NCBI GenBank assembly: GCA_024291935.2
Contig: CM044320.1
Span: 27,434,001-27,498,000, forward strand
DNA length: 64,000 bases
Direction of reading: 5' to 3'
DNA from: Okapia johnstoni
Taxonomy: Eukaryota; Chordata; Mammalia; Artiodactyla; Giraffidae
The notes under the pieces are model-generated. The model worked only from the letters and a program-made list of their open reading frames with translations, searched no databases and was not told where the DNA came from. This document shows, piece after piece, positions 22,601 to 34,310 of the stretch; positions within the stretch are counted from its first letter, which is position 1, and each line of letters starts with the position of its first letter. The translations under genes were made by a program, and so were the position numbers.

Positions 22601-24480
22601 GTATTTTTCTCTCCAGATTCACTTCTAAGTTCTTATTTTCTGTGTTTTGCCTTTAATACAAGCTCTAGTACATAGTACTTACTTTAAAAAAGAAAACAGT
22701 AGAAACGAAGAATGAATGAGTGCATTCTAGTACTTGAGGTGAGAATAAAGTAGAGAAGAAAATAGTAATCCTGTTTGACCTTGTAATTCTACCCACATTG
22801 GTTCATAAAGTAAGATTTTATATCATACTCTGATCTTGTTCTCCCCCTTCCCTGTTTCTTGCCACACCATCTTATCACATTCCAGTTTTGTTCCTTCATC
22901 CCTAGGGACACATGTTATGTGTCCTAAAAGAGAATATATTTCCAAGGAAACTTCTGTCTGCAAAAGAACATTGATTGTGGTATAAACAAACCTATGAAAT
23001 TAATTTCAACATATCTGATGAGTCTTGGAGTCATGAAGAATTGAGAGGCTTTATCACATTCAGGGATGTGGATATACTCTTCCTTAAAACTTAGTTGAGA
23101 GACTGTCTTCAGGCTTTATTGTAAATTATTTCCAGCAGCATTTAAAGAACTAAGGACAAGGTGCACATGTTTTATTAAAACTTACATATTACAGATGTGG
23201 AACTAAAGTCATTTTGGCAATATCAAGTGAAGAGGAAAAGGAAGAAACCCAAGGGGCGTATAATGGGGTTGGCACATATTGCCCACGTAATCTCTCCTTT
23301 TCGCCACAATCCCTCTTAAGTGAGGCTGTTTGAGAAAGACAAGTAGCAAGGAAAATGTTTGGAATTTTTTATTTTGCTGAAGTTTTCTTGGCACTGATGA
23401 AAAACATAGCTAAAGCATTGAATAAAATAAGACTTTAAGTTTTTAACAAAAAAAACCACCACTTCTGGAAAAAAGTGACTTAAAATGAGTTTCATTTTTT
23501 AAGTCATGGGAATTATTGAGATTTTTTTAAAAGTCAGACTATTGACTTTTAAGACCATTTCTAAGGAAGATGGTTAAGTGGAAATTTTGCCCTAGTTTAA
23601 TTAGTTTTGATGCTTTATGTAACACCTTAAAAACTAACTAGTGACCTATCTATATTATTATATGTCCACAAAAGTAAGTGATTTGGGGATCAAAGTAATT
23701 TTCCCATTTTTCAGCACATGTTATTAATTTTAATGTTACAATTTAAGAAATTACATGTTTACACCACAAGCAATATGAGAATGCTTGATTAAGAAAAAAA
23801 AAGCCTTCAAGCCATCCAAATGTGAGACCTTTTGAGTTAATGTTTTTGCCACAATTAAGGTATAATATCTAGGTTTCATTATTTTCTCTAGGATTTCCAA
23901 TTTTTTCTTCTAAGGAAAGATCAAGTTTGTATTAATAGATTAATCTCATTAAGTTGCCCTCATGTCATGAGGTTTGACTGAGTTTTAATAATTTTCTGGG
24001 GAAAATAGCCTTGAAGGAGGCATTATATAAGTGGAATCTGAATATATAGAGCAACAGAAATATTAGCAAGATCAATTCTAAAGACCACAGGTGAAGAGCT
24101 AGAAATAATGAGTGAAATTGTTTTTGGTATGATTTCTGATCAATTACCCACATTGGCAGAGGTAGTACAAGTGGTAGTTGAACAAACTCTAAAATGCAGA
24201 TTTATAGTTACACTCAATGCTGCTCAGAGATTTGGGTTTCACCTGAAGTTGATAGAGTTAATAAATTAAAGCCTTAATGCTTTGTTTAATATTTCATAAG
24301 AAAACTACATTTTGTTTTGCTGCTTAGTACTTAAAAGCACTTTACTGTGGTTATTTTAGAACTATTTACGTGGATTTCATGTATTTGTTTGTTTAATTTT
24401 ATTTGATTATTGCTTTTAGGCCTATCACTTGCATTGGAAATTTGTTTTCCAGTTAATAAATGACCCACTTGAAGGTACTA
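22601..24480. other. 1.9 kb unassigned AT-rich sequence
   Basis: No gene, exon or repeat family recognised. It is one of the longer transposon-free intervals in the window. Confidence 0.5.
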
Positions 24481-24566
24481 TGCTGTGCTTAGTCGCTCAG
24501 CTGTGTCCGACTCTTGTGACCCCCTGGACTGTAGCCCGCCAGGCTGCTCTGTCCATGGGATTCTCA
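24481..24566 (-). mobile_element. 5'-truncated Bov SINE
   Basis: Antisense SINE 3' half from gctgtgcttagtcgctcag to ccatgggattctc. It sits head-to-head with the next sense SINE. No clear TSD. Confidence 0.88.
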
Positions 24567-24582
24567 AAGTAACCATATGTAT

Positions 24583-24798
24583 GGCTTCCCAGGTGGCTCA
24601 GTGGTAAAGAAGCCACTTGCCAAACAGGAGATGAGATTTCGATCTCTACGTCAGGAGGAAGATCCCCTGGAGAAATAAATGGCAACCCACTCCAGTATTC
24701 TTGCTTGGGAAATCCCATGGAGAGAGGAGCCTAGCGGGCTATACTCCATGGGGTTGCAGAAGAGTGGGACATGACATAGCAACTAAACAACCACCAGC
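24583..24798 (+). mobile_element. Bov-tA SINE
   Basis: Sense copy starting ggcttcccaggtggctcag. An 11-bp TSD with one mismatch lies at 24572-24582 and 24799-24809. Confidence 0.93.
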
Positions 24799-24961
24799 AC
24801 CACATGTATATCATTTGAACAATACTTTTCTTAAAGAATTAGAATATAATAACATCTCAATAAAATTACATAATTACTAAAAATTATAAATTAATAGGTA
24901 ACATTAAACATTATGTACTTACTACATACTAGATACTGTACTAAGACTTTTTTTGGCAGTC

Positions 24962-25215
24962 ATTTTTTCAAGCTTTCTTTAAATTTTTAATTAGAGAATA
25001 ATTGCTTTATAATGTTATGTTGGTTTCTGCTGTACAACAATGCAAGTCAGCTATAAGTATCCATACATCTCCTCTCTCTTGAGCCTCCCTCCCACTCACC
25101 CCATCTCACCCCTCTATGTCATCTCAGAACACCAAGCTGATCCCCCTGTGCTATAAAGCTATTTCCCACTAGCTGTTTTACACATGGCAGTGTATATATG
25201 GCAATTTATGTAATA
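24962..25215 (-). mobile_element. artiodactyl L1 3' UTR, antisense
   Basis: Blocks ttagagaataattgctttat, caccaagctgatccccctg and ttttacacatggcagtgt match antisense bovid L1 ends. Inserted in the MIR copy. Confidence 0.88.
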
Positions 25216-25228
25216 ACAGAGCTAGATG

Positions 25229-25460
25229 CCATAGGTGGCACTAGTGGTAAAGAACCTGCCTGCCAATGCAGAAGACATAAGAGACTCAGGTTCGATCCCT
25301 AGGTTGGGAAGACCCCCTGGAGAAGGGCATGTCAACCCACTCCAGTTGATTGAAGAATTTCTTGCCTGAAGAACCCCATACACAGAGGAGCCTAGCAGGC
25401 TATAGTCCATAGGGTCACACAGAGTCAGATATAACTGAAGCGACTTTGCATGCACGCACT
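25229..25460 (+). mobile_element. Bov-tA SINE
   Basis: Sense copy with a degenerate head (ataggtggcactagtgg) and a tail ending actgaagcgactttgcatgc. TSD not defined. Confidence 0.9.
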
Positions 25461-25684
25461 CCATATCTAAATACTAGAGATACGGAAACTGAGGAACAGA
25501 AACATTAAGTAAACTAAGATCATGTATCCAGTAAAATTGACTATAGTATCAGATACGGAATTTGAACCAGTAAATCAATCCTCTAGAACCCACATGCCTG
25601 ACCACTGTACTAGAGTTTATTAATGATTCTAAAGGTACTTCAAGATCCTGTGGTGCCATGGGGTGTGCAGTAGTCACATTTATT

Positions 25685-25770
25685 ATGTGTACATAGAACA
25701 CAGGGCTAGATATTGTGGGTACCCAATAAATACTTGTTGAAAGGACGTATGACTGAAAGAGTGAATAGGT
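25685..25770 (+). mobile_element. L2 LINE tail
   Basis: Sense L2 terminus: gaacacagggctagatattg followed by cccaataaatacttgttga. Confidence 0.55.
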
Positions 25771-25972
25771 GAATTCAGGAATGAATAATATGTACTAATA
25801 AGATTTACTAGTAGAGAATTTGGCATAACAAACTCTGGCGTATAATTTAGTATACATTTTAAGGTAATTCCATAGCCAACGTTGAAATATATGATTGATT
25901 TTTAACATTTACATAGACTTTTCCAATAAATTAAATCTTTCTTTTATTCCACAGTTTTTAAAGATGTTAAAA

Positions 25973-26784
25973 CTCAGTTCAGTCTTTCAGTCATGTCTGA
26001 CTCTTTGCAACTTTATGGACTACAGCACTGCAGGCTTCCCTATCCATCACCAACTCCCAGAGCTTGTTCAAACTCATGTCCATTGCACTGGTGATAACAT
26101 TCAACCATCTCATCCTCTGTCTTCCCCTTCTCCTCCTTCAATGTTTCCCAGCATCAGAGTCTTTTCCAGTGAGTCAGTTATTTGCATCAGGTGGACAAAG
26201 TATTGGAGTTTCAGCTTCAGCATCAGTCCTTCCAGTGAATATATATTCAGGACTGATTTCCTTTAGGATTGACTGGTTTGATGTCCTTGCAGTCTGAAGG
26301 ACTCTCAAGAGTCTTCTACAACACCACAATTCAAAAGCATCAATTCTTCAGCACTCAGCTTTCTTTATAGTCCAACTCTCACATCCATACACGACTACTG
26401 GAAAAACCATAGCTTTCACTAGACAGACCTTTGTTGGCAAAGTAATGTCTTTGCTTTTTAATACGCTGTCTAGGTTGGTCATAACTTTTCTTTCAAGGAG
26501 TAAGCGTCTTTTAATTTCATGGCTGCAGTCACCGTCTGCAGTGATTTTGGAGCCCAAGAAAACAAAGTCTGTCATTGTTTCCATTGTTTCCCCATCTATT
26601 TGGCATGAACTGATGGGACCAGATGCCATGATCTTAGTTTTTTGAATGTTGAGCTTTAACCCAACTTTTTCATTCTCCTCTTTCACTTTCATCAAGAGGC
26701 TCTTTAGTTCTTCTTTGCTTTCTGCCATAAGAGTCGTGTCAACTGCGTACCTGAGGTTATTGATATATCTCCCAGAAATCTTGC
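25973..26784 (-). mobile_element. BovB LINE, 0.8 kb 5'-truncated, antisense
   Basis: Runs from the 3' terminus at 25973 to just past the reverse transcriptase active site. The 163-codon minus-strand frame at 26348-26839 is a surviving ORF2 segment. The catalytic YADD is changed to YAVD by the codons at 26738-26749, so this copy is inactive apart from its truncation. Confidence 0.96.
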
Positions 26785-26891
26785 AAAATGGAGTTTGGGG
26801 AAATAAAGCTACTGCATTTACTACCACCATGAGTCCCATGAAGACAAATCAAATCCTATGAGATTTTTTTTTCTTACCAGTGAACTAGTTG

Positions 26892-27111
26892 TGGCTCCCA
26901 GGTGTCTCAGTGGTGAAGAATCTTCCTTCAATACAGGAGACACAGGAGACACAGGTTTGATCCCTGAATTGGGAAGATCTCCTGAAGTAGGAAATGGCAA
27001 CCCATTCCAGTATTCTTGCCTGGAAAATTCTATGGACAGAGGATCCTGGTGAGCTGCAGTCCATGGGTCACAAAGAATCAGTCATGACTGAGCATGCATG
27101 AACACACATAT
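26892..27111 (+). mobile_element. Bov-tA SINE
   Basis: Sense copy from ggctcccaggtgtctcag to gactgagcatgcatgaac. Contains a short internal duplication of acaggagac. A probable 8-9 bp TSD (actagttg and acttagttg) flanks it. Confidence 0.9.
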
Positions 27112-27189
27112 ACTTAGTTGACCAAGTTGACCAAAACCTGACACTTGGTTTGAACTCAATAATTATTCATTGTTAAACATTTTACAGAA

Positions 27190-27305
27190 GTAAAGTGTAT
27201 GGTTCATAGTCAGCAGACCTAAATTTCGATCCATATTTAGCCACTAGCTAGTGGTTGTGTTTTAATTTTACCTCTATTGACTCATAGCTATAAAGGAGGA
27301 GTCGT
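27190..27305 (+). mobile_element. MIR SINE
   Basis: Diverged sense MIR: catagtcagcagacctaaat, then tagccactagctagtgg, then a gactcatagctataaagg block. Confidence 0.55.
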
Positions 27306-27616
27306 ATGCATCCATTCTTTTATAATGAAATAAAACAATGTATGAGAAAAGCATTTAGAAAACTGTAAGCAATTTTTAAAAGTTTCTCAGAATGTGTTCC
27401 ATGGAAAGCTGTTAATTTATTTTGAAACGAGTGTTCTGTGATCAAGTATGCTTAAAACATTAGTTGAATTGAGTTCCTTTGTTTAATACTTCACCAAACT
27501 TTAATAATGTTAATGTGTATTTGGATTATCCAAGTACTTATTATATTATGCAAAATTTCACAAGTTTATTTTACAGTGTTGCCATTTCCTTATAAAATAT
27601 CTCATAAGGAAACACT
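27306..27616. other. unassigned sequence
   Basis: No gene recognised. The ttctcagaatgtgttccatg block at about 27385 hints at an eroded hAT element but cannot be confirmed by eye. Confidence 0.4.
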
Positions 27617-27930
27617 GTGTGTGTTAGTCACTCAGTCATGTCCGACTCTTTGCCACCCCATGGACTGTAGCTCGCCAGGCTCCTCTGTCCATGGGGATTC
27701 TCCAGAGAAGAATACTAGAATGGTTGCCATGCCCTCTTCCAGGGTATCTTTCCAACCCAGGTCTTCCACATTGCAGGCAGATTCTTTACCGTCTGAGCCA
27801 CCAGAGAAGCCCATGAATACTGGAGAGGGTAGCCTATCACTTCTCCAGGGGATCTTCCTGACTCAGAATGGAACCAGGGTCTCCTGCATTGCAGGTGGGT
27901 TCTTTACCAGCTGAGCTACCAGGGAAGCCC
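27617..27930 (-). mobile_element. compound Bov-tA SINE (two heads)
   Basis: A complete antisense Bov-tA (27617-27812) is followed directly by a second head and partial body (27813-27930) that lacks a SINE 3' end. Both heads end in the gagaagccc or gggaagccc motif. Without a tail the second unit cannot be an independent insertion, so this is a dimeric element or a recombination product. Confidence 0.85.
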
Positions 27931-29804
27931 TACTGGTTAAACCCAAAACTGAGGAGATTGCATTATCAGTAGTTTAATATACCAGATGCAAATTAGCAAA
28001 AAATTCCATATAATCAAGATAGTCAAGATATATTAAGTAAAAATAAAGGAAGCTCTGCAGCCTCGATAGCTACATATAGGTTTAGAGTAGTGATTGTAAT
28101 TTTGATAACAGGGACAGAAATAGAATTATGGAAACATTCCCAAAGTGTGCAAACATCATTATCATCCTTATCGGAAAGAGATACAGGACTTACAGTCAGT
28201 AGAGAGGCTGGGATTTCAAACTCTAGAATATGTCTTTCTATTTGAAGTTTTCTCATTCCCCTACGTTTATGAAATTTATACTGGCAGCTGAGTTGGAAAG
28301 CTGAGATAGGTTCAGGGATTTATTCTCTGCCAAGTGAATGGAATTTAGGTAGTTATCACAAACTGGGAAAGGAAAACATATCCCTTGATTTCAGTCATGT
28401 GTAGTGCTTTACTGTTTTCAGCCTCTCAGTTCTTTCTAAGGAGGGTAAATGCTAAAGAATCCTCTTTTTCTGCAAAATTGTCTGAAGAGTCAAGATGGGG
28501 AGAATAGGAGAAAGCTAAATTATTTTGGGAATAATAAAAAAGGAGATTTAGATCTTGGGAAAGATCCCTGAAGAATGAAGGTTAAGACCTTTAAGCCTGA
28601 AAAAAGATTCATTTCTGCTCCCCACCCCCAACCCAATGAATAAAAGGCAAGACATAGTCACAGCCACCGAAAAAAAAAAAAAAGGCTTTGTGACACCCGC
28701 TGAGATACCTGATGGATATTTTAGTGATGTAACCATGTCCTGTCCCCACCTTAGACCTTCAGCAGCGTCCCCATCACTTGATGATTCCTTGTAGAGTGGA
28801 CTGGATTGGCTGTGGATGGATGTGATAAAGTGGTAGTGGGTGAAGCTAGCCTGTGGTTGAGAACAGAGGTTGCTGATGGTATCTTGTTTACCCAATGGAG
28901 GCTGGTGGAGTCTCCCAGGAGGCCCATGGAAATCAGTATTTGACTTGGGCCTTAGGCCAAAGTTGTCAAGAAAGTCCCTGAGGCTCCCACACATTGTCAC
29001 CCAGCTCTCCAGGGCCCTTCGCTGGGGTTTAGGGCCTCAAAAAACCTCATGCAAATGATTTTGAAAAAGATTTACCCTCCTTTATAATTAAATTTACAGA
29101 TTTACAGTTCCCTTACAGTAGAGCACAGAATAGCCTTGACCCTCTTACTCTACTGATAACAAGAGACCAAGTAAAAAATTATCAAGGACTAGATAGGAAT
29201 TGCGCTGCTCCACAGTATCCATCACCCATCCTCCCATGCCTGAGATTGCCATCCTGCACTCAGGGCAATGAGTAGTCCAGGCCCATCTTCCCACATGGAA
29301 TCCTAAAGAGTAAACACGTAACGACTAAGGAGATTATAAAACAAGTATGTCAAGGGAAGAATTCAAAGGGGACATGCCAAGGGTAAAGAAGAGCTTTAAT
29401 TTGCTTATGAAATTGAAAGTCCTGGGCTTCTCATATTAACTGAGTTAAAAAGCAACCCCTGCTCTTATGCATTTTATGACTCTTGAAAAGCAAGACCCGT
29501 GTGTAAAGGGACAACACGATTATACTATGTACTATGACTAATACAAGGGTGCCTTTGTGGCTGTGGTATATGCTTCATAAATCCTGTTGTGAATAAAATT
29601 GAGTTAGAGATTGGGGCAGGAAGACTCTCTGGTCCTTGAGTATTTCTCTAGACAGTGTACTTTGTTATTTTTAATTCGTGGAGCTAACGATGAACATTCT
29701 TGGACAATTTCATACCAGAGGAAGGCAGTAAATTCCAAATAGAGACCTATGATTTCAAAGATGCTCTGCGGTGACCTAAATGGGAAGGAAATCCAAAAAG
29801 AGGG
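27931..29804. other. 1.9 kb unassigned; longest non-repeat frame
   Basis: No transposon recognised except a poly(A) run at 28670-28683. A minus-strand frame of 150 codons (28548-29000) contains SLRDFLDNFGLRPKSNTDF. Its C-terminal third passes through the poly(T) run, which weakens it as a coding signal. I see no homology, splice context or pseudogene tail. It is most likely chance. Confidence 0.4.
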
Positions 29805-29900
29805 GCTATATGTATACATAGGGCTGATTCACTTTGCTGTGCAGTAGAAACTAATGCATGGTAAAGCAACTAGACTCCTATAAAATTTTTTTAAAAATCC
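29805..29900 (+). mobile_element. L1 3' end
   Basis: Sense L1 terminus: gctgattcactttgctgtgc, then aaagcaactagactccta and an A-rich tail. Confidence 0.75.
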
Positions 29901-30053
29901 AATGAAATTTTAGCTGCAGGAGGCTCTGCTGCTCCTCAGCTGTACCACTTCTGCTCGCATCTCACAGCCTTACACCTTCTGAGTCTTCTGTCTTGCTTGC
30001 CCCGCCCCCAGATACCTGTATGTCAACTCTCCCACTTTCTATAGGTCTCTGAT

Positions 30054-30087
30054 AATGTCACTTTTTCAGAAAGGACTTCCCTGATCT
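30054..30087 (+). repeat. 34-bp target-site duplication, left copy
   Basis: Matches 30944-30977 at 31 of 34 positions, and all three differences are transitions. The two copies bracket a BovB insertion in L2. Confidence 0.85.
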
Positions 30088-30302
30088 TTGTTGTTGTTGT
30101 TCAGTTGCTCAGTCATGTCTGACTCTTTGCAAACCCAGGGACTGCAGCACACCAGGCTTCCCCTGTCCTTCACCATCTCCTGGAGCCTGCTCAAACTCAT
30201 GTCCATTGAGTCAGTGATGCCATCCAACCATCTCATCCTCTGTCATCCCCTTCTCCTCCTGCCTTCAATCTTTCCCAGCATCAGGGTTTCTTCTTTTTTT
30301 TG

Positions 30303-30336
30303 TGGTGGGGGTGGGGGGCAGGGGGCGGTTGGTGGG
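30303..30336 (+). repeat. G-rich insert with quadruplex potential
   Basis: Runs of 5, 6, 5 and 3 G separated by short loops at 30307-30311, 30313-30318, 30321-30325 and 30334-30336. The surrounding BovB sequence (gcatcaggg before, gtctcttctaatgagtc after) is normally contiguous. Confidence 0.75.
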
Positions 30337-30531
30337 TCTCTTCTAATGAGTCAGCTCTTCACAGCAGGTGGCCAAAATATTGGCGCTTCAGCTTCAGCAT
30401 CAATCCTTCCAATTAATATTCAAGACTGATTTTCTTTAGGATTGACTGCTTTGATCTCCTTACTCTCCAAAGGGCTCTCAAGAGTCATCTACAACACCAC
30501 AGTTCAAAAGCATCAATTCTTTGGTACTCAG

Positions 30532-30773
30532 TATTCTTGCCTGGAGAATCCTGTGGGTGGAGGACCTGGTGGGCTGCTGTCCATAGGGTTGCACAGAGTC
30601 AGACATGACTGAGGTGACTTAGCATGCATGCATGCATTGGAGAAGGAAATGGCAACCCACTCCAGTATTCTTGCCTGGAGAATCCCAGGGATGGAGGAGC
30701 CTGGTGGGCTGCCGTCTATGGGGTTGTACAGAGTCAAGACACGACTGAAACGACTCAGCAGCAGCAGCAGCAG
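30532..30773 (+). mobile_element. BOV-A2 SINE
   Basis: Two BovA monomers joined by gcatgcatgcattggagaag, ending in a (CAG)n tail at about 30757-30773, as is typical for BOV-A2. The first monomer is 5'-truncated. Nested inside BovB. Confidence 0.92.
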
Positions 30774-30943
30774 CCTTCTTTATGGTCCAACTCTCACATT
30801 CCTACTACCAGAAAAACCATAGCTTTGACTGTATGGACCTTTGTTGGCAAAGTAATGTCTCTGCTTTTTAATATGCTGTCTAGGTTGGTCATAGCTTTTC
30901 TTCCAAGGAGCAAGCGTCTTTTAATTTCATGGCAAGCATCTTA

Positions 30944-30977
30944 AATGTTACTTTTTCAGAAAAGACTTCTCTGATCT
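30944..30977 (+). repeat. 34-bp target-site duplication, right copy
   Basis: Partner of 30054-30087. L2 resumes directly after it. Confidence 0.85.
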
Positions 30978-31473
30978 ACTCACATAAAATTAGCTCCATT
31001 GTCAGCCCCCACCCGCAGTTTCCCACTCTATCCATTATGTTACTCTAGGCATCTTTATAGCTTTATCATCTCCTGGTTTATGTTTATTTATGTTCTATCT
31101 CTTTTCATTAAAATTGTAAGAGTCAAGAGAATACAGATGCATCTTGGTCTGTTCACTGATGATAGATTATGCCTAGAATAATTTCTTGCATATAATAGGC
31201 ATGTAAGAAATATTTGTTTAGTGAATAATATTAAATAAAAAGAGAGTTTAATGTTATACTTCCCTGTATGTACTATACAGACTATATATACATATGTAAT
31301 AATAAATATATATTATACTATATAAATAATCTTATATAAATTGTAGTGCACATATATTATTTTTATGTTTTCAAAAATAGTAATTTTCTTTTTTTAAATT
31401 TATTTATTTTTTATTGAAGTATAGTTGATTTAAAATGTATTAGTTTCAGGTGTACAGCAAAGTGATTCTGATT

Positions 31474-31524
<51 letters not shown>
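31474..31524 (+). repeat. (TG)5(TA)20 compound microsatellite
   Basis: TG units followed by about twenty TA units at the L1 deletion junction. Likely highly polymorphic and cruciform-prone. Confidence 0.95.
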
Positions 31525-31528
<4 letters not shown>

Positions 31529-31622
31529 TAGTGCTGTAGTGAACATTGGGATGCATGTATCTTTTTGAATTATGGTTTTCTCTGGATATATGCCCAGGAG
31601 TGGGGTTGTTGGATCATATGGT

Positions 31623-31722
31623 GTGTGCTCAGTCATGTCCAACTCTTTGTGACTCCATGGGCTGCAGCCCACCAGGATCCCCTGTCCATAGGCTTTTATA
31701 AGCAGGAACACTGGAGTAGGGG
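31623..31722 (-). mobile_element. 5'-truncated Bov SINE nested in L1
   Basis: Antisense SINE 3' half. The 7-bp TSD (atatggt) at 31616-31622 and 31723-31729 is L1 sequence, so the SINE is younger than the L1. Confidence 0.9.
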
Positions 31723-32104
31723 ATATGGTAGCTCTATTTTAGTTTTTTAAGGACCCTCCGTGCTTTTCTCCATTGTGGCTGTAGCAATTTACATTCCCAC
31801 CCACAGTGTAGAGAAAGGTTCCATTTTCTCCACACCCTCTTCGGCATTTGTTATTTGTAGACTTTTTGATGAGGGCCATTCTGACGTGTGTAACCTGATA
31901 CCTCATTGTAGTTTTAATTTGCATTTTGTTAATACTTACTGATGTTGAGCATGTCTTTTTGTGCCTTTTATCTATCTGTATGCCTTCTTTGCAGAAATGT
32001 ATGTTTAGGTCTTCTGCCCATTTTTTCAGTTGTAGGAGCTGCTATCCCTTGTTGGTTGCATCATTTGCAAATATTTTCCCCCATTCTGTGGGTTTTCAAC
32101 AAAT

Positions 32105-34298
32105 GAAGTAGAAGATTGGTTTACCTGAGTGTAATGTGAGGATAACAGTGTGACTGTTACCCTCCATCATTACATTTTTTCATTTTGAAACCTCTTGCCT
32201 CTTTAAGTAATGCAAAGAATATATATATATTTTTTTTTCAAATTTTGCATTCAGTTGTGGTTTCCTACAACTTTCATCCCTTTAGTAATAGCTCTGGTGA
32301 TGCTTTTTCACCCAAGAAATCCTTAAAAGGACATTCATGATTATAGTAACACACAAAAAACAATAGGAGAACATAGCGCAGGGAAAAATATAAATGAGAA
32401 AGGGAAATATTTTGCCTACAGAAACACACATTCAGCTATCTGCATTTCTCATGATATTATTAAAAATATCTTTGCTTGGTTGAAACCATTTTGTTTCCAT
32501 GCTAACTTCTCATTTGCTTCCCCTGTGAACTTTTTAAATTCCATGTTTGGCAGCAGTTTTGTTTTGCTTGGAACTAAGTACTGTGTAACATTCTGTTAGC
32601 TAAAGGCAGTGATGTAGAAATTGATTATTAAAAATAAAAGAGGAATTTATTCCATAAGGATGAAAAATATTTAGTGTCAAGGAAGTTAGGATTTTCAAAA
32701 TGCTTTACATAACAAATTATGTTTCTTTGCAAGGAAGTATATTTTGTTTCCTGGGAATAAATTTAAGCATTTTCTTTTTACTCATCCTGATTAATGGAAA
32801 CTGAGAATGAAGGAAAGGTATACAGTTTTAAAGAGAATTCCTTCTGTTTGCCATGTGTAGTCATAAACTTGGTGACCTGTATGTCCTCAAACTTCCTGGT
32901 GAGATGTTTGTTAAAATATTATTACCCAGAGGAGTAATCACAGTTAAATAGCCAAGAGGATATTTTTTATAGAAGGTGAGAGATAGACATTTTTTTCTTC
33001 CTGAATTAAGAAGCCCTGTACTCTTTATCAAACAGAATATATTTGAATTTCCCATTTATTATTCATGTTTTTGTCTTACTTTCTCTCGCTCTCTCTCTCC
33101 TATATTTCCAGAACCTTTGTATAACAGATTATAAAATCAGAGGAATTCCTCCTCCAAAAAGTGTATCATATCATATTAATAAACTTCCTGTCTCTTTTCC
33201 CAGAGGGGCCTAGGTATCATACTGCCGTTCACTTACCTTGAACATTTAGTCCATATGAATTCAATTGCAAAAAGAAAAAAAAAAATGATTCCACAAATTC
33301 TACTTCTGTTCCTCATTGTCCATGACCCATTTCTGTCTTTCATCTGATCCCATGATAATATCAAATGACTACGTTGGATGTTTGCAACTTAACACTGATT
33401 CTACCTATTGATTCAAAGGTAGAAGAATCTATCTACTCACTGGTGTGACATCAACATCAATTTGCACAGAATTCTGTAATTCATTGACTTGTGATTCAAG
33501 TTCTCTTCTTCAGTATTTATTATAACTAATTTTTTTTCATTTGTCCTTATCATTAGTAAAGAGAGTGAGGCTAGGGAGGTATCTCTGTACTTTCTAAAAC
33601 TTTTAGCCTACGGTTCTGCTTTAATGGGAATACTGACGAGTGGCCAAATGCTTCATTTTAATTTAAGTAATCTGTGGTATTAAATAGTTCAGGCAGTTTA
33701 TCATACTATGAATAGATTTTTTTTTAAATGATATTGAAAGAATGGTGTTCATTTCGTTCTTGGATCCATGATCTGAGGACAGTACTGTAAAATAAATAAC
33801 GTAAATCGTGTAAACATTTCAGCTGCTGTCATCTACTAATATGAAGCTGATCCTCGCTCACCCCTCACCTGTGCTGGGTATGCAGGGATCTTGACACCCT
33901 AACCAATACCCCCCCGCCCCGCCAAGCTCTTTCCCAGCATTTAGTAGACAAATGCAAGAAAATACTATAGTAAACCTCATACACTCAACACTGAGATAAT
34001 GTTAAATTTTGGCTCAAATTACTTTCATGAAAAATAGGTTTTTAATGATAAAGCCCTTATATGATTTCCTCAAGTCCAAAGGGACAAAAATCTTTGTTGC
34101 TTTCCTTTCCCTCTTGTCTTATTGAATAGAGGACATTCCAGCATCTCATTCACTGTTTCAGAGTTTATTATCTTTTACATATTTTGCATAGCATGTAGAT
34201 TACTGTAATTTTTAATTACCTTTAAAAAAGGAGTAGCAGTATCATTTTGAAATACTACCACATGCTTGGCCAACTCAGATTTTTAAAAATATTATAAT
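32105..34298. other. 2.2 kb unassigned AT-rich sequence
   Basis: No gene or transposon recognised. Contains a CT-rich run at 33079-33100 and a C-rich run at about 33908-33922. Confidence 0.5.
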
Positions 34299-34310
34299 AA
34301 TTGTATTAAT

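Larger units (their letters stand above)
24897..25620 (-). mobile_element. MIR SINE split by L1 and SINE
   Basis: Antisense MIR begins at about 24897-24957 (acttactacatactagatac) and resumes at about 25465-25620 (gagatacggaaactgagg, then gaatttgaaccag). The middle is occupied by an L1 3' end and a Bov-tA. Confidence 0.6.
30088..30943 (-). mobile_element. BovB LINE 3' fragment with nested SINE
   Basis: Antisense BovB 3' portion in two blocks, 30088-30531 and 30774-30943, separated by a BOV-A2. The outer 34-bp duplications show it arrived as one insertion. A G-rich segment absent from other BovB copies interrupts it at about 30289-30336. Confidence 0.92.
29925..31245 (+). mobile_element. L2 LINE 3' region, split by BovB
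   Basis: Sense L2 from about 29925, with the tcagaaaggacttccctgatc block. It resumes at 30978 and ends with gcctagaataatttcttgc and aagaaatatttgtttagtg at about 31230. The BovB inside is flanked by a 34-bp direct repeat of L2 sequence. Confidence 0.75.
31391..32104 (-). mobile_element. L1 LINE, antisense, internally deleted
   Basis: The 3' UTR (ttattgaagtatagttgatt and gtgtacagcaaagtgattc) runs into a TG/TA microsatellite. It then jumps to ORF2 C-terminal sequence (ctctggatatatgcccagg, ccattctgacgtgtgtaac, ccccattctgtgggttttc). Several hundred bases normally between them are missing at the microsatellite. A SINE is nested at 31623-31722. Confidence 0.9.

Noticed and set aside
26348..26839. 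163-codon minus-strand frame with reverse transcriptase similarity
   Set aside because: It is the surviving part of a truncated BovB ORF2 with a mutated active site, and is not a host gene or a new reverse transcriptase system.
31474..31524. Long TA run considered as an origin or regulatory region
   Set aside because: It is a microsatellite at an L1 3' UTR, a common place for TA expansion.
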